Positions 63,944 to 64,000 of a stretch of 64,000 nucleotides of DNA are shown here, piece by piece; positions within the stretch are counted from its first letter, which is position 1; every line of letters begins with the position of its first letter. The notes under the pieces are model-generated. The model made no database searches, was not told the origin of the DNA, and worked only from the letters and a program-made list of their open reading frames with translations. Made by a program: the position numbers and the translations under genes. Origin of the DNA: Serratia marcescens (GTDB lineage Bacteria; Pseudomonadota; Gammaproteobacteria; Enterobacterales; Enterobacteriaceae); NCBI RefSeq assembly GCF_001902635.1, contig NZ_MJAO01000008.1, positions 62,001-126,000 on the forward strand. The letters run 5' to 3'.

Positions 63944-64000
63944 GTGACGAATTATATCCTGGCAGGATCAATTTTGTTTTTTAGTAGCGCATTGGGAGCT
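63944..64000 (+). CDS. Partial membrane protein, possible glycosyl-1-phosphate transferase (start only)
   Basis: Nineteen codons from GTG 63944 (after AGGA) to the window edge: MTNYILAGSILFFSSALGA, a hydrophobic first helix. In many genomes an epimerase of this type is followed by a family-4 undecaprenyl-phosphate sugar-1-phosphate transferase starting with just such a helix. That identity is a guess from context; only a membrane start is shown. Confidence 0.4.
   Translation, partial: MTNYILAGSILFFSSALGA

Overview
The window looks like a chromosomal segment of Serratia, most likely S. marcescens or a close relative. The flagellin is 351 aa with typical enterobacterial ends. Proteins such as FliI, FliA, TcyJ, PutP, PhoH, ChaA, NarX and NarL read as close homologues of their E. 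coli counterparts. Coding DNA is GC-rich. I see no insertion sequences, prophage genes, CRISPR arrays, tRNA or rRNA genes.

Region 1 (1-26 kb) is a continuous flagellar block. It holds the end of flgJ, then flgK and flgL; after a gap with an Sra-like small protein gene comes fliLMNOPQR and fliFGHIJK, both on the minus strand, and a divergent fliE. Next is an insert: an azoreductase/LysR pair, two very small membrane-protein ORFs and an AraC regulator. It ends with fliDST (minus), fliC and fliAZ. Near-consensus sigma-28 promoters precede flgK, fliD and fliC. The cystine locus dcyD-tcyJLN (24.9-28.2 kb) follows fliZ, as in E. coli.

Region 2 (28-40.8 kb) is putA/putP, divergent around a control region with PutA-type GTTGCA sites, then efeUOB with a Fur box, phoH with a Pho box and a long leader, and lpxO.

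Region 3 (40.8-61 kb) keeps an E. coli-like backbone (chaA, chaC, ychO, narL, narX, narK) but is interrupted. A Fur-boxed siderophore-interacting protein sits where chaB would be. Between chaC and ychO lie cbl, a small gene lacking a normal start codon, an oligopeptide-type ABC transporter with two paralogous binding proteins, an EpsG-like membrane protein and a stand-alone prepilin peptidase. narK has a perfect FNR site and NarL-type heptamers.

Region 4 (61-64 kb) is AT-rich. It encodes a ToxR-like membrane-bound regulator, a sugar-nucleotide epimerase and the first codons of a membrane protein, which suggests a surface-polysaccharide module inserted where E. coli has narGHJI.

The most novel-looking items are small. 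They are an Sra-like 44-aa gene inside the flagellar locus, a 63-aa coding frame with an apparent AUA start overlapping an upstream ORF, convergent 31- and 35-aa membrane proteins, strong inverted repeats in the putA and phoH leaders, and the ToxR-like/epimerase module.
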